Part shown: piece by piece, positions 46,201 through 53,897 of the stretch
Numbering within the stretch: position 1 is the stretch's first letter
How the letters are laid out: the number at the start of each line of letters is the position of its first letter
Assembly: GCF_039521925.1 (NCBI RefSeq)
Contig: NZ_BAAACY010000006.1
Coordinates: 1 to 64,000, forward strand
Direction of reading: 5' to 3'
Source: Virgibacillus salarius
Lineage (GTDB): Bacteria > Bacillota > Bacilli > Bacillales > Amphibacillaceae
Length of the DNA: 64,000 bases
Translations under genes and position numbers: made by a program
The notes under the pieces: generated by a model
What the model was told of the DNA's origin: nothing
What the model saw: only the letters and a program-made list of their open reading frames with translations
The model's database searches: none

Positions 46201-47403
46201 GATGCTCGAAATTTAAGCAGTGGCGACTATTATTTGAATATGGACAGTCCGAAAAAAGAGACAATTGTAACTCGAACGATAACCGATTTAGAACCTGGAG
46301 CGGAATATGTAGCAGAAGTATATGTGGAGAACAATAGTGATGGGCAGGCTTCAATTTCTGTTATGGGTGGCGTAGAGGAGGTTAGCAATTATACATTGCG
46401 TAGCTTACAAAAGAACTACGTAAAAGCTGATTCACATGCCACAAATGATGGATACAACAGTAATATGCAGCGGATGCAAGTAAGTTTTATTGCTGAAAGT
46501 GATACAGCTATATTATCGCTTGGCCGTGAAGCCGGGGAAGGGAATACAAGATTTGATGACATCCGAATTGTGCAAAGTTCATTGAATAATTACAGCTCAC
46601 CAGGTGTATTTGAACAGGATTTTGAAACAGTTGTCCAGGGAATTTATCCTTTTGTTGTAGGTAATACAGAGGGTGTAGAAGATAACCGCATTCACTTGGC
46701 AGAGCTTCATACACCATATACACAAAAAGGTTGGGCAGGCAAAAAAATAGTTGATGATGTACTTGAGGGGAATTGGTCTCTGAAGGTGAATACCGGAAAC
46801 AGTGGATTAGTATACCGAACTATTCCACAACACTTTCATTTTAAACCAGGTGTAACGTATAAAGTGAGCTTTGACTATCAAACAACTGCTGATTCGTATC
46901 GCTTCATCGTTGGTGACCAAGCGATTGATGTTCGAAATATCGACAAGGCAAATGGATTAACAACGAATGAATTACTCCCAGCATCTATAAAAACAAACAC
47001 AGCAGAGTTTACCATTACTGGCTCAGAAAATGGTCAAACCTATATCGGTCTCTTTAATGATGGCACATCCGTAAATATGGACACTGGGGAAGGTACATTT
47101 ATATTGGATAATCTTCGCATCGAGCAGGCAGTACCAGTATCAACAATAGCCGATTTACGTGCATTAGTTGACTATTATGATGAAATTGGTGCTTTTAAAA
47201 AGAAAAGCACTGTGCATGCTTTGAACATACATCTGACCGTGGTGGAACGATTTGAACAGAAAAAAGAAGAAGAAAAGATTGTGAAACACTTGAAAGGGTT
47301 TAAGCGGTTACTTGATCGACAAAAAGACAGAGGTTATATCACAAATGAAGCTTATGGTGGCCTTATTTCTGGTACCAACAGTTTAATTGGAAAATGGCAA
47401 TAG
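43204..47403 (+). CDS. Secreted GH101 endo-alpha-N-acetylgalactosaminidase
   Basis: A 1399-residue secreted glycosidase that releases core-1 O-glycans (Gal-beta-1,3-GalNAc) from Ser/Thr of mucin-type glycoproteins. A signal peptide (about 1-34, cut after AYA) is followed by a concanavalin-like domain (about 105-265) and the GH101 barrel (about 270-850). The nucleophile is Asp688 in IYLDVW and the acid/base probably Glu714 in TTEFG, by analogy with the pneumococcal enzyme. Carbohydrate-binding-like beta domains (about 930-1320) and a helical C-terminus follow. No LPxTG anchor is seen. AAAGGAGG precedes the ATG. Confidence 0.9.
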   Translation: MIKKCAQKVCTVLLAFMLTVSYLSIINRSSAYAEGWNQDTSAGDETTEITQQKGNSNMRSAVEEKIGKKDENSKESPSGEGLQTIDSTSNQTEINDENLEEGDLEIIQGDGTITYHDDGSATFGITSSGKNKIVYKNMEEMKNGIFEADITSDTDLNRFGVIFRVQDPSAYTYVGTEDQNNQYFHELFGPVNKWTSLTKGMAIEADQTYHLRVRFINDSATLFINDEKIGSWTQSGGVDKAGLIGLEKSRGAANITISNVHMKEYMPPDPPDLEPIEQTISSDYMNVTIDEVFPRVIKYSVGNSVMNGQLSPVYGLKINNMLYYPEVSFEKVSDQEVIYTLAVQDEFEDLDATFTLSLKVNGNKVVYSFEEINNNGNTTIETIEFADMNFISVNASQADANAKLTNLSSDVTKPGDTTVNVDSSIEEIGSSKGYYAAFLSTNELSAGVWSSSEVDGYHNLIANRYVNGNGNKALGIASNALYYHREFMSEPSSNKPTIKIAIAEDLNADNNVDWQDGAIAYRDIMQTIKGSENVNNNVGMRIAMNFGSQTQQPFLKTLDNVKKVALATDGLGQAVLLKGYGNEGHDSAHPDYGDIGERMGGSIDLNKLIEEGHQYNAEFGVHINAQETYPEADAFSDDLINGPNAKGWGWLDQSYTIDKLKDLYSGARAQRLDELKAAAPELDFIYLDVWYQDQWESDRIAEQIVDRGWRMTTEFGTAVPNYSTWQHWATDKNYGGSASKGINSEVLRFISNHQKDSWVLNWPEVGGTADHPLLGGFELAGFEGWQSDKNFDHFIRMTFDTNLPTKFLQKYYVMNWETTEGDPTKTNLEKAIKLKDPSNGDQVEVRRKNDSRERIIRLNDNVILDGHTYLLPWIEQDFEKPTPDSNKLYHWNLEGGETTWTLPNEYEDAASLKVYKLTDQGRTDMHEVEVVDNQITLNAEAATPYIIVAGDDQQIKVEEWSTGNHIHDSGFNTGTIKDKFTKVKGDKKAVSVNRTDQAEDARNLSSGDYYLNMDSPKKETIVTRTITDLEPGAEYVAEVYVENNSDGQASISVMGGVEEVSNYTLRSLQKNYVKADSHATNDGYNSNMQRMQVSFIAESDTAILSLGREAGEGNTRFDDIRIVQSSLNNYSSPGVFEQDFETVVQGIYPFVVGNTEGVEDNRIHLAELHTPYTQKGWAGKKIVDDVLEGNWSLKVNTGNSGLVYRTIPQHFHFKPGVTYKVSFDYQTTADSYRFIVGDQAIDVRNIDKANGLTTNELLPASIKTNTAEFTITGSENGQTYIGLFNDGTSVNMDTGEGTFILDNLRIEQAVPVSTIADLRALVDYYDEIGAFKKKSTVHALNIHLTVVERFEQKKEEEKIVKHLKGFKRLLDRQKDRGYITNEAYGGLISGTNSLIGKWQ

Positions 47404-47500
47404 AAGACGGATTTTTACATGAGCAATTTGTATAATTTGCTTAGGATTCATTTCTTATAAATTGGCTTTGCATGCTTATTTTTATTTATATTAATTAAGG

Positions 47501-47617
47501 GGCTGGCATAAATGGCTTATAAGGAAAGCTTTTACTTGTGGAACACCAATTGAAGCTTTGGCAATACAATATTATTTATCTACAGAAACGGTTAAAAAAA
47601 TAGTCTATTCTAGATGA
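47501..47617 (+). pseudogene. C-terminal remnant of CD3324-like helix-turn-helix protein
   Basis: The frame reads GTPIEALAIQYYLSTETVKK then IVYSR and stop, resembling the C-terminus of small CD3324-family proteins (GKTIEQLADEYFLS...IKKIVY). There is no start codon and the N-terminal two thirds are absent. Confidence 0.55.
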
Positions 47618-47656
47618 ATGAAAGGCACTGACAAATCACTTGTTAGTGCCTTTCAT
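47618..47656 (+). terminator. Long perfect-stem hairpin
   Basis: ATGAAAGGCACTGACAA pairs with TTGTTAGTGCCTTTCAT (one wobble pair) around ATCAC. It directly follows the remnant's stop. There is no distal T-run, so its termination strength is uncertain. Confidence 0.6.
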
Positions 47657-47771
47657 GATGTCAAAAACGTTTCATCATTGTTTTAGGCATAGCTATTTAT
47701 AAAACGATCTATTTAAATAGAAGATAAGTTGATATGGTTAAGTAAAAATTATCAAAGAAGGGGTTATAAAC

Positions 47772-48332
47772 ATGATCAAAGGAAGTTATGTATACATAAG
47801 ACCTATCTGTGATAGTGATATGGAAAGTATATTTAAGGGATGCCAAGAGGATGAAGGGTTATACATGACTGGCACACGTAACGTATTTACAATGGAGGAG
47901 GTGGTTAATGCTTATAAAAGCTTTAGCCAAGATGAGACGCGTCATGATTTAGCTATTTGTTTATTAGAAAATGGCCAAATTATAGGTGATTTATCGATTC
48001 AAGAAATTGATGAACATAATAAAAAGGCAATGTTTAGAATAGCGCTTCATAGTAAGGACAACTATGGAAAAGGGTATGGGACAGAAGCTACACGGCTTGC
48101 ACAAAAATTTACATTTGAGGAATTAAACTTAAATCGCTTAGAGCTGCAAGTCTTCTCACATAATATTCGTGGCATAAAGTCTTATGAAAAAGCTGGCTTT
48201 CAAAAAGAAGGCATTTTAAGACAATCCTTATATTTGAAGAATACATATTCGGATGAAATTATTATGAGCATGCTTTACGAAGATTATGTAGCTAACTTGA
48301 GGTTCTACGAAGAGGGAGAAAAAAATAAATAA
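47772..48332 (+). CDS. GNAT acetyltransferase, RimJ/RimL-like
   Basis: A 186-residue N-acetyltransferase of the GNAT superfamily. The acetyl-CoA loop is YGKGYGTEA (about 97-105), and the C-terminal motif GIKSYEKAGFQKEG is typical of RimJ/RimL/SpeG-like enzymes. The substrate (ribosomal protein, polyamine or drug) cannot be told. AGAAGGGG precedes the ATG. The next gene begins 83 bases on. Confidence 0.87.
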   Translation: MIKGSYVYIRPICDSDMESIFKGCQEDEGLYMTGTRNVFTMEEVVNAYKSFSQDETRHDLAICLLENGQIIGDLSIQEIDEHNKKAMFRIALHSKDNYGKGYGTEATRLAQKFTFEELNLNRLELQVFSHNIRGIKSYEKAGFQKEGILRQSLYLKNTYSDEIIMSMLYEDYVANLRFYEEGEKNK

Positions 48333-48415
48333 TTGACTAAAGCAAGTATTTTGTTTAAAATTATGAAATAATTATGTATTTAATAAATTATTAGACTTTG
48401 GAAGAGGTGTGCAAT

Positions 48416-49339
48416 ATGAATAATGAACAAAATGAATGTGGTTTTGAGTTACGGAAATTCAACCGGTTTTACACAGAAATTCTAGGCTTTTTAAATGAAC
48501 ATATCTACGATAGTCCTTTTTCTTTAACGGAAACTCGTATTTTATTTGAGATTTATAACACTAGAAATTGTACAGCTAAACATATTCAAGAAAAATTAGA
48601 TTTAGATGGTGGTTATGTAAGTAGAATTATTAAAAAATTCGAAATGGAAAAAATGATTTATAAGCAAAAATGTAAAGATGATGGTCGTAATTATCATCTA
48701 TATGTCACGAATCATGGAGAATTAATATACAAAGAGCTGGAGAAGAAGGCTAATCAGCAAGTGGGATATATTCTTGAAGGTTTGGAAGATGGTCAAAAAC
48801 GAAAGCTGATTTCTTCAATGAATACGATACAAGAAATTCTTTCTCATTCATTTCAAGATAAAGAAGAAGCCGTTACTATCCGGAGCTATTATACTTCGGA
48901 AGATATAAAAAACATGATTGAACAGCAATGGTTATTTTATAGCCAAGTATACAAATGGGATAAAAGTTTTTTAGCATATCTTCATGAGACCTTTGACTCT
49001 GAAATAGAAAGGATCTGGATAGCGGAAAGTTGTGGACAGTTTGCAGGCTGTATTGGTTTAGTAAATGATGGAAGCGAGACCGGACAGTTAAGGTGGTTCC
49101 TAGTAAATCCAGCATTTCAAAAAAAGGGAGTGGGCACTCAACTTATTAAATCTTTAGTTCAATATTGCAAAGAACATAATTTTGAACGAATTTTTCTTTG
49201 GACGGTTAGTGATATGGTAACTGCCAGACCATTATATAAAAAATTTGGATTTGAAATAACAGCAGAAAAAGAAGAAAAATCATTGTGGGGATCTACTTTA
49301 ATAGAAGAACGTTGGGATTTAGATCTAAGGACCAAATAA
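48416..49339 (+). CDS. MarR-GNAT fusion protein
   Basis: A 307-residue fusion. Residues about 1-145 form a MarR winged helix (FNRFYTEILGFLNEHI, TETRILFEI, GGYVSRIIKKFE), and about 155-305 a GNAT domain with the acetyl-CoA loop QKKGVGTQLI and a YKKFGFE element. Such regulator/acetyltransferase fusions are known in bacteria, and the acetyltransferase part may modify a ligand or detoxify it. The MFS gene 20 bases downstream is the probable partner. The MarR half is clearly paralogous to 52297-52731. ATG 48416 follows GGAAGAGG. Confidence 0.88.
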   Translation: MNNEQNECGFELRKFNRFYTEILGFLNEHIYDSPFSLTETRILFEIYNTRNCTAKHIQEKLDLDGGYVSRIIKKFEMEKMIYKQKCKDDGRNYHLYVTNHGELIYKELEKKANQQVGYILEGLEDGQKRKLISSMNTIQEILSHSFQDKEEAVTIRSYYTSEDIKNMIEQQWLFYSQVYKWDKSFLAYLHETFDSEIERIWIAESCGQFAGCIGLVNDGSETGQLRWFLVNPAFQKKGVGTQLIKSLVQYCKEHNFERIFLWTVSDMVTARPLYKKFGFEITAEKEEKSLWGSTLIEERWDLDLRTK

Positions 49340-49359
49340 TTATTTTTTTAGGAGAAGAT

Positions 49360-50613
49360 ATGAAGATAAAATTTCATTATGGTTGGATTATCGTTTTTGT
49401 GACATTTTTAACTTTTTTAGCTGTTCAAGGTGTACGCCTTTCATTTGGTGCTTTTGTAGAACCATGGGAATCTGAATTTTCAATGGATAGAGGAACAATT
49501 TCCCTTATTTCAACTTTAAGCTTTATTGTTTATGGACTTTCCCAACCAATCATTGGCAGGCTAGTTGATAAATTAGGTGCTCGTATTATTTTATCCTTCA
49601 GCACTTTTCTAGTAGGAATAAGTATTTTACTTACTTCTTTTGTACATCACCCTTGGCAGTTATTTTTTCTTTATGGAATTATGGTTTCTCTTGGTGTAGG
49701 AGGAGCCTCTAATGTAGCTGCAACAGTGGTTGTAACTAATTGGTTTAATGAAAAGCGTGGCCTTGCATTTGGGATTATGGAAGCAGGTTTTGGTGCTGGT
49801 CAAATGTTTCTTGTTCCAGGTTCTCTTATGTTAATCCATTGGTTTAATTGGAAAATGACTGTTATTATTTTAGGTGCTTTTTTAATTTTCGTTGTCTTTC
49901 CAATTGTCCTTTTAATTTTACGAAATCATCCTAAAGAAAAGGGGTTATCCCCTATTGGCGGGGAAGTTATTGAAGAAGACATAGACGCAAAGAAAGCTTT
50001 AAATACAAACCTTTCGATATGGCAAGTATTTCTAAAAAGAGAATTTTGGTTCTTAATTTTACCTTTTGCTATTTGTGGTTTTACTACCACAGGATTAATG
50101 GATACACACCTAATTCCATTTTCACATGATCATGGTTTTTCAACAAGTGTCACTAGTGCAGCTATAAGTATACTTGCTGGATTTAATATTTTAGGAATCT
50201 TAATATCTGGTGTAGTAGCTGATCGTTGGAGCAGTCGGAAAATGTTATTCTTTCTATATGTAGTTAGAGCAATATCAATTTGTATTCTATTATATAGTCA
50301 TAATTCTGGTTTACTACTTGTTTTTGCAGTGCTATTTGGATTAGTTGATTTTGCAACTGTAGCTCCTACTCAATTATTGGCTACTCAATATTTTAAAGAA
50401 TATTCCATTGGATTTATCTTAGGATGGTTATTTCTAAGTCATCAAATAGGATCAGCATTAGGTGCTTATTTACCAGGGCTGTTTTATAGTGAGACAGGTA
50501 GTTATAACATTTCCTTTTACTTATCAATTGTTATTTTAGTAGGAGCAGCTATATTAAACCTTTTATTACCTGAACCTATGAAGTATGCTAAAAAGGGAAA
50601 ACTACAAAACTAA
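49360..50613 (+). CDS. MFS transporter, monocarboxylate/OFA-like
   Basis: A 417-residue carrier with 12 membrane segments. The HYGWIIVFVTFLTFL opening and RLVDKLGARI loop are those of the OFA/monocarboxylate-type MFS group. AGGAGA lies just before ATG 49360; a longer in-frame opening at 49285 lies within the fusion gene and is rejected. It is probably cotranscribed with the MarR-GNAT gene. The substrate is unknown. Confidence 0.85.
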   Translation: MKIKFHYGWIIVFVTFLTFLAVQGVRLSFGAFVEPWESEFSMDRGTISLISTLSFIVYGLSQPIIGRLVDKLGARIILSFSTFLVGISILLTSFVHHPWQLFFLYGIMVSLGVGGASNVAATVVVTNWFNEKRGLAFGIMEAGFGAGQMFLVPGSLMLIHWFNWKMTVIILGAFLIFVVFPIVLLILRNHPKEKGLSPIGGEVIEEDIDAKKALNTNLSIWQVFLKREFWFLILPFAICGFTTTGLMDTHLIPFSHDHGFSTSVTSAAISILAGFNILGILISGVVADRWSSRKMLFFLYVVRAISICILLYSHNSGLLLVFAVLFGLVDFATVAPTQLLATQYFKEYSIGFILGWLFLSHQIGSALGAYLPGLFYSETGSYNISFYLSIVILVGAAILNLLLPEPMKYAKKGKLQN

Positions 50614-51005
50614 AACCTTAGTGTAGGTCAATAAGTTGAAATTAAATAGGTGTTGTATTTTTGGTTAACTGACGATGTCTAGTCATCTTTGTTATATTCC
50701 CAAGTATAGCTTCAAGAATTTTTCTTAGTTCATTCAAGAATAGCTACGTAACCAAAAAATAATTCAGCCTTTTTATAAAACGATTAAATATAGTTAAATG
50801 AAATAAATAAGTTTACTGTTGTCAGTACTTGATTTCGCTTTTTTGTTGATAGTGGGCCACCTCTTTCAATTTTGAGTGTTTTTATTCATTCTAGTTCGTG
50901 TTTTTTTCACAATGACCCCATGTTTCGTATAATAGTAGCGTTTTGGGAAAAGGTGAAACTTAATTAATTAAAGGACGTAATACAAAATAAAGGGAGGTAT
51001 ATTCA
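50614..51005. other. Intergenic region without recognisable features
   Basis: About 390 AT-rich bases. No gene, RNA, clear terminator or repeat is recognised, apart from the AAAGGGAGG ribosome site of the next small gene at its end. Confidence 0.5.
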
Positions 51006-51194
51006 ATGGATTGGATAATAAGAATTGTTATACTCATTGCTTTTGTGCCTTTTATAATGTATTTTGTTGCTTTAGGAAAAAATGTTCGGAAAACAGAAAA
51101 GGATTACAATCGAGATATGACATATGAGTTAAATCCCTTTACTGGTACGAAAATGCCTGTAAATGACCATGACATAAAAAATAACGGTGACTGA
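51006..51194 (+). CDS. Small single-pass membrane protein
   Basis: A 62-residue protein with one membrane segment (about residues 4-24, IIRIVILIAFVPFIMYFVAL) and a polar tail containing ELNPFTGTKMP. A strong AAAGGGAGG lies 6 bases before the ATG, and a terminator hairpin follows at 51312-51352, supporting a real gene. No function can be assigned. Confidence 0.65.
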   Translation: MDWIIRIVILIAFVPFIMYFVALGKNVRKTEKDYNRDMTYELNPFTGTKMPVNDHDIKNNGD

Positions 51195-51311
51195 AGAAAA
51201 AGAAGTACAGATTTGGATATACTACTATATAAAAATTTCTTTAAAGAAACGGCAGGAATAGCTGTTAAGCTTTAATCAAAACAAAAGCCAGTATTATTTG
51301 TAGAGTAGTTT

Positions 51312-51352
51312 AAAAAGATGGTGTGAAAACTATATATTCATCCCATCTTTTA
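51312..51352 (+). terminator. Terminator after small membrane protein gene
   Basis: AAAAGATGG-TGTGAA pairs with TTCATC-CCATCTTTT around ACTATATA. Confidence 0.7.
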
Positions 51353-51358
51353 TTCTAG

Positions 51359-51549
51359 TCTAGGAAATTATAAAAGTGCCCATGTGGATATGGGCGTGTT
51401 GGGCGGCGTCCAGCACAGCACCCAGAAACTAGAGGACTTCACGAATCGTCCTAATCTAAATCATCATCGGCTCGCAAGCACACCGTGATTAATTATCTCC
51501 GTTGACTCGCTCCAGTCGCTACGTTTCTAATCGGGCACTTGCGCTTTTG
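51359..51549 (+). repeat. Dispersed repeat B, copy 1
   Basis: About 190 bases shared with 63619-63809. Common blocks include GCCCATGTGGATA, GGCGTGTTGGG, GGACTTCACGAATCG, CCGTTGACTCGCTCCAGTC and CTACGTTTCTAATCGGGC. It is noncoding and directly abuts dispersed repeat copy R7. Confidence 0.88.
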
Positions 51550-51603
51550 TTTATCCCGCATATAACTAGCAGTAAGCCCCCCGTTAATTGAAGTTTCACT
51601 TTA
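51550..51603 (+). repeat. Same-strand dispersed repeat, copy R7 (short form)
   Basis: TTTAT flank, CCCGCATATAACTAGCAGTA, CCCCCC linker, TTAATTGAAGTTTCACTTTA then T. It lies between converging genes, directly behind repeat B. Confidence 0.85.
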
Positions 51604-51675
51604 TGAAAGAACACTTCTTTGGTAATGATTGAAATTTATGGATGTATATAGCATTAAAAAGAAGTTTATTAATTA

Positions 51676-52152
51676 CTAATTCAAATCTCTTATATACCAC
51701 GCATTCATGGCGGAATGGTCAGAACCAGACAGTGGTTCATCCAAAAGAGAGAATCCAAATTTTTTATATAATATACATGCAGCTGTTAATTCATGTTGTG
51801 TTTCTAAGTAGCACTTTGAATAATGTTTAGATGCAAATGATAGAGCTGTTTCCATCAGGTTCCTTGCAAATCCTAAACCTTGCGTTTTTGGACTTACGTA
51901 GAGCTTTTGCAATTCGCAAACATGGTCATGTTCGTTAAACGGTGCTATACCAATTCCGCCAACAACTTCTCCTTCCATTTCTACCACCCAATAGTTCGCA
52001 TGTTTTAACTCCGTATAATATTGGTGAAGATCGTTAAGTTGAGGGTCAAAATAAGCTGTACCAGGAATCGCTAAACCAAGTGATTTTAGTGAATCCTGTA
52101 TGATCTTTTTTATTTGTGCATTGTCTTCTTGTTTAATTTCTCGAATAATCAT
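51676..52152 (-). CDS. GNAT acetyltransferase
   Basis: A 158-residue GNAT protein. The acetyl-CoA loop is KTQGLGFARNL (about 103-113), after LYVSP, and the C-terminus has the ACILYKKFGF element. The loop has QGLGFA in place of the common QGxGxG/A; this still fits. ATG 52152 follows GGAGGGGG. It is divergent from the MarR gene, so the MarR protein may regulate it as well. Confidence 0.87.
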   Translation of the reverse strand: MIIREIKQEDNAQIKKIIQDSLKSLGLAIPGTAYFDPQLNDLHQYYTELKHANYWVVEMEGEVVGGIGIAPFNEHDHVCELQKLYVSPKTQGLGFARNLMETALSFASKHYSKCYLETQHELTAACILYKKFGFSLLDEPLSGSDHSAMNAWYIRDLN

Positions 52153-52220
52153 ATAATACCCCCTCCAAATAGTTCTCATTAAAGATTACGAAAGATTGTT
52201 AAACTGTTCTCCCCTTAAAA

Positions 52221-52235
52221 AGTTGACTAAGTCAA
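52221..52235 (+). promoter_or_regulatory. MarR operator O1
   Basis: Perfect palindrome GTTGACT-A-AGTCAAC in the divergent gap between the GNAT and MarR genes. It contains a TTGACT -35 element, with TATAGT 18 bases downstream at 52246-52251. Confidence 0.78.
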
Positions 52236-52267
52236 CATTTCAAGGGTATAGTTATAGTATTATTAAA

Positions 52268-52282
52268 AGTGGACAAAGTCAA
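52268..52282 (+). promoter_or_regulatory. MarR operator O2
   Basis: GTGGACAAAGTCAAC, a near copy of O1, just before the AAAGGAG of the MarR gene. Two sites around the promoter suggest cooperative autorepression. Confidence 0.72.
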
Positions 52283-52296
52283 CTAAAGGAGAACGT

Positions 52297-52731
52297 ATGG
52301 ATAAAGAAATTATTTATGATATCAGGCAATTCAATCGATTTTATACAAAGGTACTTGGTTTATTTAATAACCACATTCTAGATACAGATTATTCATTAAC
52401 CGAGGCACGCATATTATTCGAAATTAGCGAAGAAACTGAATGTATTGCGAATAATCTCGTTCAAAAACTTAATATGGATAAAAGCTATATGAGCAGGATT
52501 TTGCGTAAATTAGAGAAGGAAGCATTAATAGAGAAAAAAAGCTCAGCAAGAGACAATAGAAAAAACTTTCTCTTTTTAACAAAAAAAGGAGAGGAACAGC
52601 TAGCTAAAATTAATATTCAGTCAGATCAACAAATAAATCAATTGTTTAGCGGACTATCTGAAAGTGAGATACATGAAATTCATACTTCGATGATGGTTAT
52701 AAAAGAAAAATTAAATAAATATAATTTTTGA
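52297..52731 (+). CDS. MarR family transcriptional regulator
   Basis: A 144-residue winged-helix dimer of the MarR family (FNRFYTKVLGLFNNHI, TEARILFEISEETE, SYMSRILRKLEKE). It shares an extended N-terminal pattern with the MarR half of 48416-49339, so the two arose by duplication. Two copies of a 15-base palindrome flank its promoter. The downstream small frame and VOC gene follow closely and may be co-regulated. Confidence 0.9.
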   Translation: MDKEIIYDIRQFNRFYTKVLGLFNNHILDTDYSLTEARILFEISEETECIANNLVQKLNMDKSYMSRILRKLEKEALIEKKSSARDNRKNFLFLTKKGEEQLAKINIQSDQQINQLFSGLSESEIHEIHTSMMVIKEKLNKYNF

Positions 52732-52746
52732 GGCTATGGAAACTGA

Positions 52747-52881
52747 ATGGAAGTGGATAAGGAGTGTATATTTATTAGTCCTCCATTTATTCATGCAGTT
52801 CTAGATGAAATGAAAAGGATATTTGAGATGAATGTAGAAATAAATAAGGAGATGATAACAGATACGGAGGTAATAGAATGA
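52747..52881 (+). CDS. Putative 44-residue small protein
   Basis: An open frame from ATG 52747 ending in TGA that overlaps the next start codon by four bases (ATGA). It starts 15 bases after the MarR stop. The product is acidic and helical (AVLDEMKRIFEMNVEINKEM) with no recognised family. The tight spacing suggests translational coupling, but no strong ribosome site is seen; it could also be chance or a remnant. Confidence 0.4.
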   Translation: MEVDKECIFISPPFIHAVLDEMKRIFEMNVEINKEMITDTEVIE

Positions 52882-53261
52882 TTAATAAAGTAGGGCAGCT
52901 CATGCTGTATGTAAATAATCAAGATGAAGCAGTGCGTTTTTGGAGAGAAAAGGTAGGTTTTCAGGTCATTACTGATGAAAATAATGGTCAGGGAATGAGA
53001 TGGATTGAGATTGCTCCAACAATGGAAGCCGAAACAAGGATAGTACTTCATGATAAAAGCGTTATTGCAAAAATGGAGCCTGAATTAAATCTCGATACAC
53101 CTTCCTTGATGTTTTTTACTGACAATCTAGAAAAGCTATATAAGGATTTATCTAGCAAAGGCGTCACAGTTGGTGAAATGGTAAATATGCCTTCGGGAAA
53201 AGTCTTTAACTTTGCAGATAGTGAAGAAAATTATTTTGCAGTAATGGAAAAAAACGAATAA
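52878..53261 (+). CDS. VOC family protein (glyoxalase/dioxygenase fold)
   Basis: A 127-residue protein of the vicinal oxygen chelate fold, with two beta-alpha-beta-beta-beta modules (KVGQLMLYVNNQDEAVRFW at the start, FNFADSEENYFAVME at the end). Such proteins act in thiol transfer, aldehyde detoxification or antibiotic binding; the metal ligands are not certain from sequence. It is probably in an operon with the upstream MarR gene. ACGGAGG precedes the ATG. Confidence 0.85.
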   Translation: MINKVGQLMLYVNNQDEAVRFWREKVGFQVITDENNGQGMRWIEIAPTMEAETRIVLHDKSVIAKMEPELNLDTPSLMFFTDNLEKLYKDLSSKGVTVGEMVNMPSGKVFNFADSEENYFAVMEKNE

Positions 53262-53319
53262 CTGTTGCTATGAAATTAGGCATTGAACAGGACAATTTGA
53301 TCCATGAGTAAGTACAGCT

Positions 53320-53720
53320 GTTCAAGATGCGAGCAATTCCTTCGGAGTACAACATCAAATCTTGTACCTTGTCTATGACTTCATCAGGAAAATACTATAT
53401 TTCTATTCTTACAGAGTACGAGAAGGAGATAAAAAGGAAGGAAATTGAAAAAGTTGTTGGCTTAGATTTTTCAATGGATGGGGAATGTTCACTTCTTTCT
53501 TACAGTACAAACTAAAAGAACAAGGGAAACAACTCGAACAAGTTTGATAAATGGTTCCCATCTACCAAACTTGTTCGAGTTGCGGAAATACCCAACCAAT
53601 GCCTATAGAAATTAGAACTTACGCTTGTTCGTGTGGGCTAAATCCCGAAAGAGATTAATTCAGCTCTCCATATCAAAAAAGAAGGCATTCGCTTATTAGC
53701 AAGTGCCTAATGAAAATATA
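53320..53720 (+). pseudogene. TnpB (IS200/IS605 family) C-terminal remnant
   Basis: The first part encodes IPSEYNIKSCTLSMTSSGKY and KVVGLDFSMDG, a RuvC-I-type segment of TnpB. After frame breaks, FDKWFPSTKLV appears, and then the zinc ribbon CSSCGNTQPM, RTYACSCGLNPERD. The N-terminal domain is lost and the frame is interrupted, so no active guide-RNA nuclease remains. A right-end-like hairpin follows. Confidence 0.88.
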
Positions 53721-53779
53721 AACTCTTGTAACAAGAGGGTTAGCTTGGTCCATTTCGTCAGCTACCAAAAGTGGCGATT

Positions 53780-53839
53780 ACCCAAGAAGCCCCCACTTCA
53801 AGCAACCCGTAAGGGTGGTAAGTGGTGGGAGTAGTTCAC
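53780..53839 (+). mobile_element. Right end of IS605-type element (omegaRNA 3' region)
   Basis: CCACTT (53793-53798) pairs with AAGTGG (53820-53825) around an inner ACCCGTAAGGGT stem, then GGGAGTAGTTCAC. This order is typical of IS605/IS1341 right ends, which also form the 3' part of the omegaRNA scaffold. A very similar CCACTTCAAGC hairpin occurs inside repeat R3. Confidence 0.65.
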
Positions 53840-53897
53840 TATACTGATTTCGTTATGTTCCATCCTCATTAGGTTTAGTCGCGTAGGCTTTAGAAGT

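Larger units (their letters stand above)
47404..47771. other. Intergenic region with protein scar and hairpin
   Basis: About 370 bases. It contains a CD3324-like remnant (47501-47617), a 17-base-arm hairpin (47618-47656) and the leader of the GNAT gene. Nothing else is recognised. Confidence 0.6.

Noticed and set aside
49285..49359. Longer N-terminus for the MFS protein starting inside the MarR-GNAT gene
   Set aside because: The ribosome site AGGAGA and the conserved HYGWI opening fix the start at 49360.
53320..53839. Functional TnpB with omegaRNA
   Set aside because: The N-terminal half is missing and the frame is broken before the zinc ribbon.
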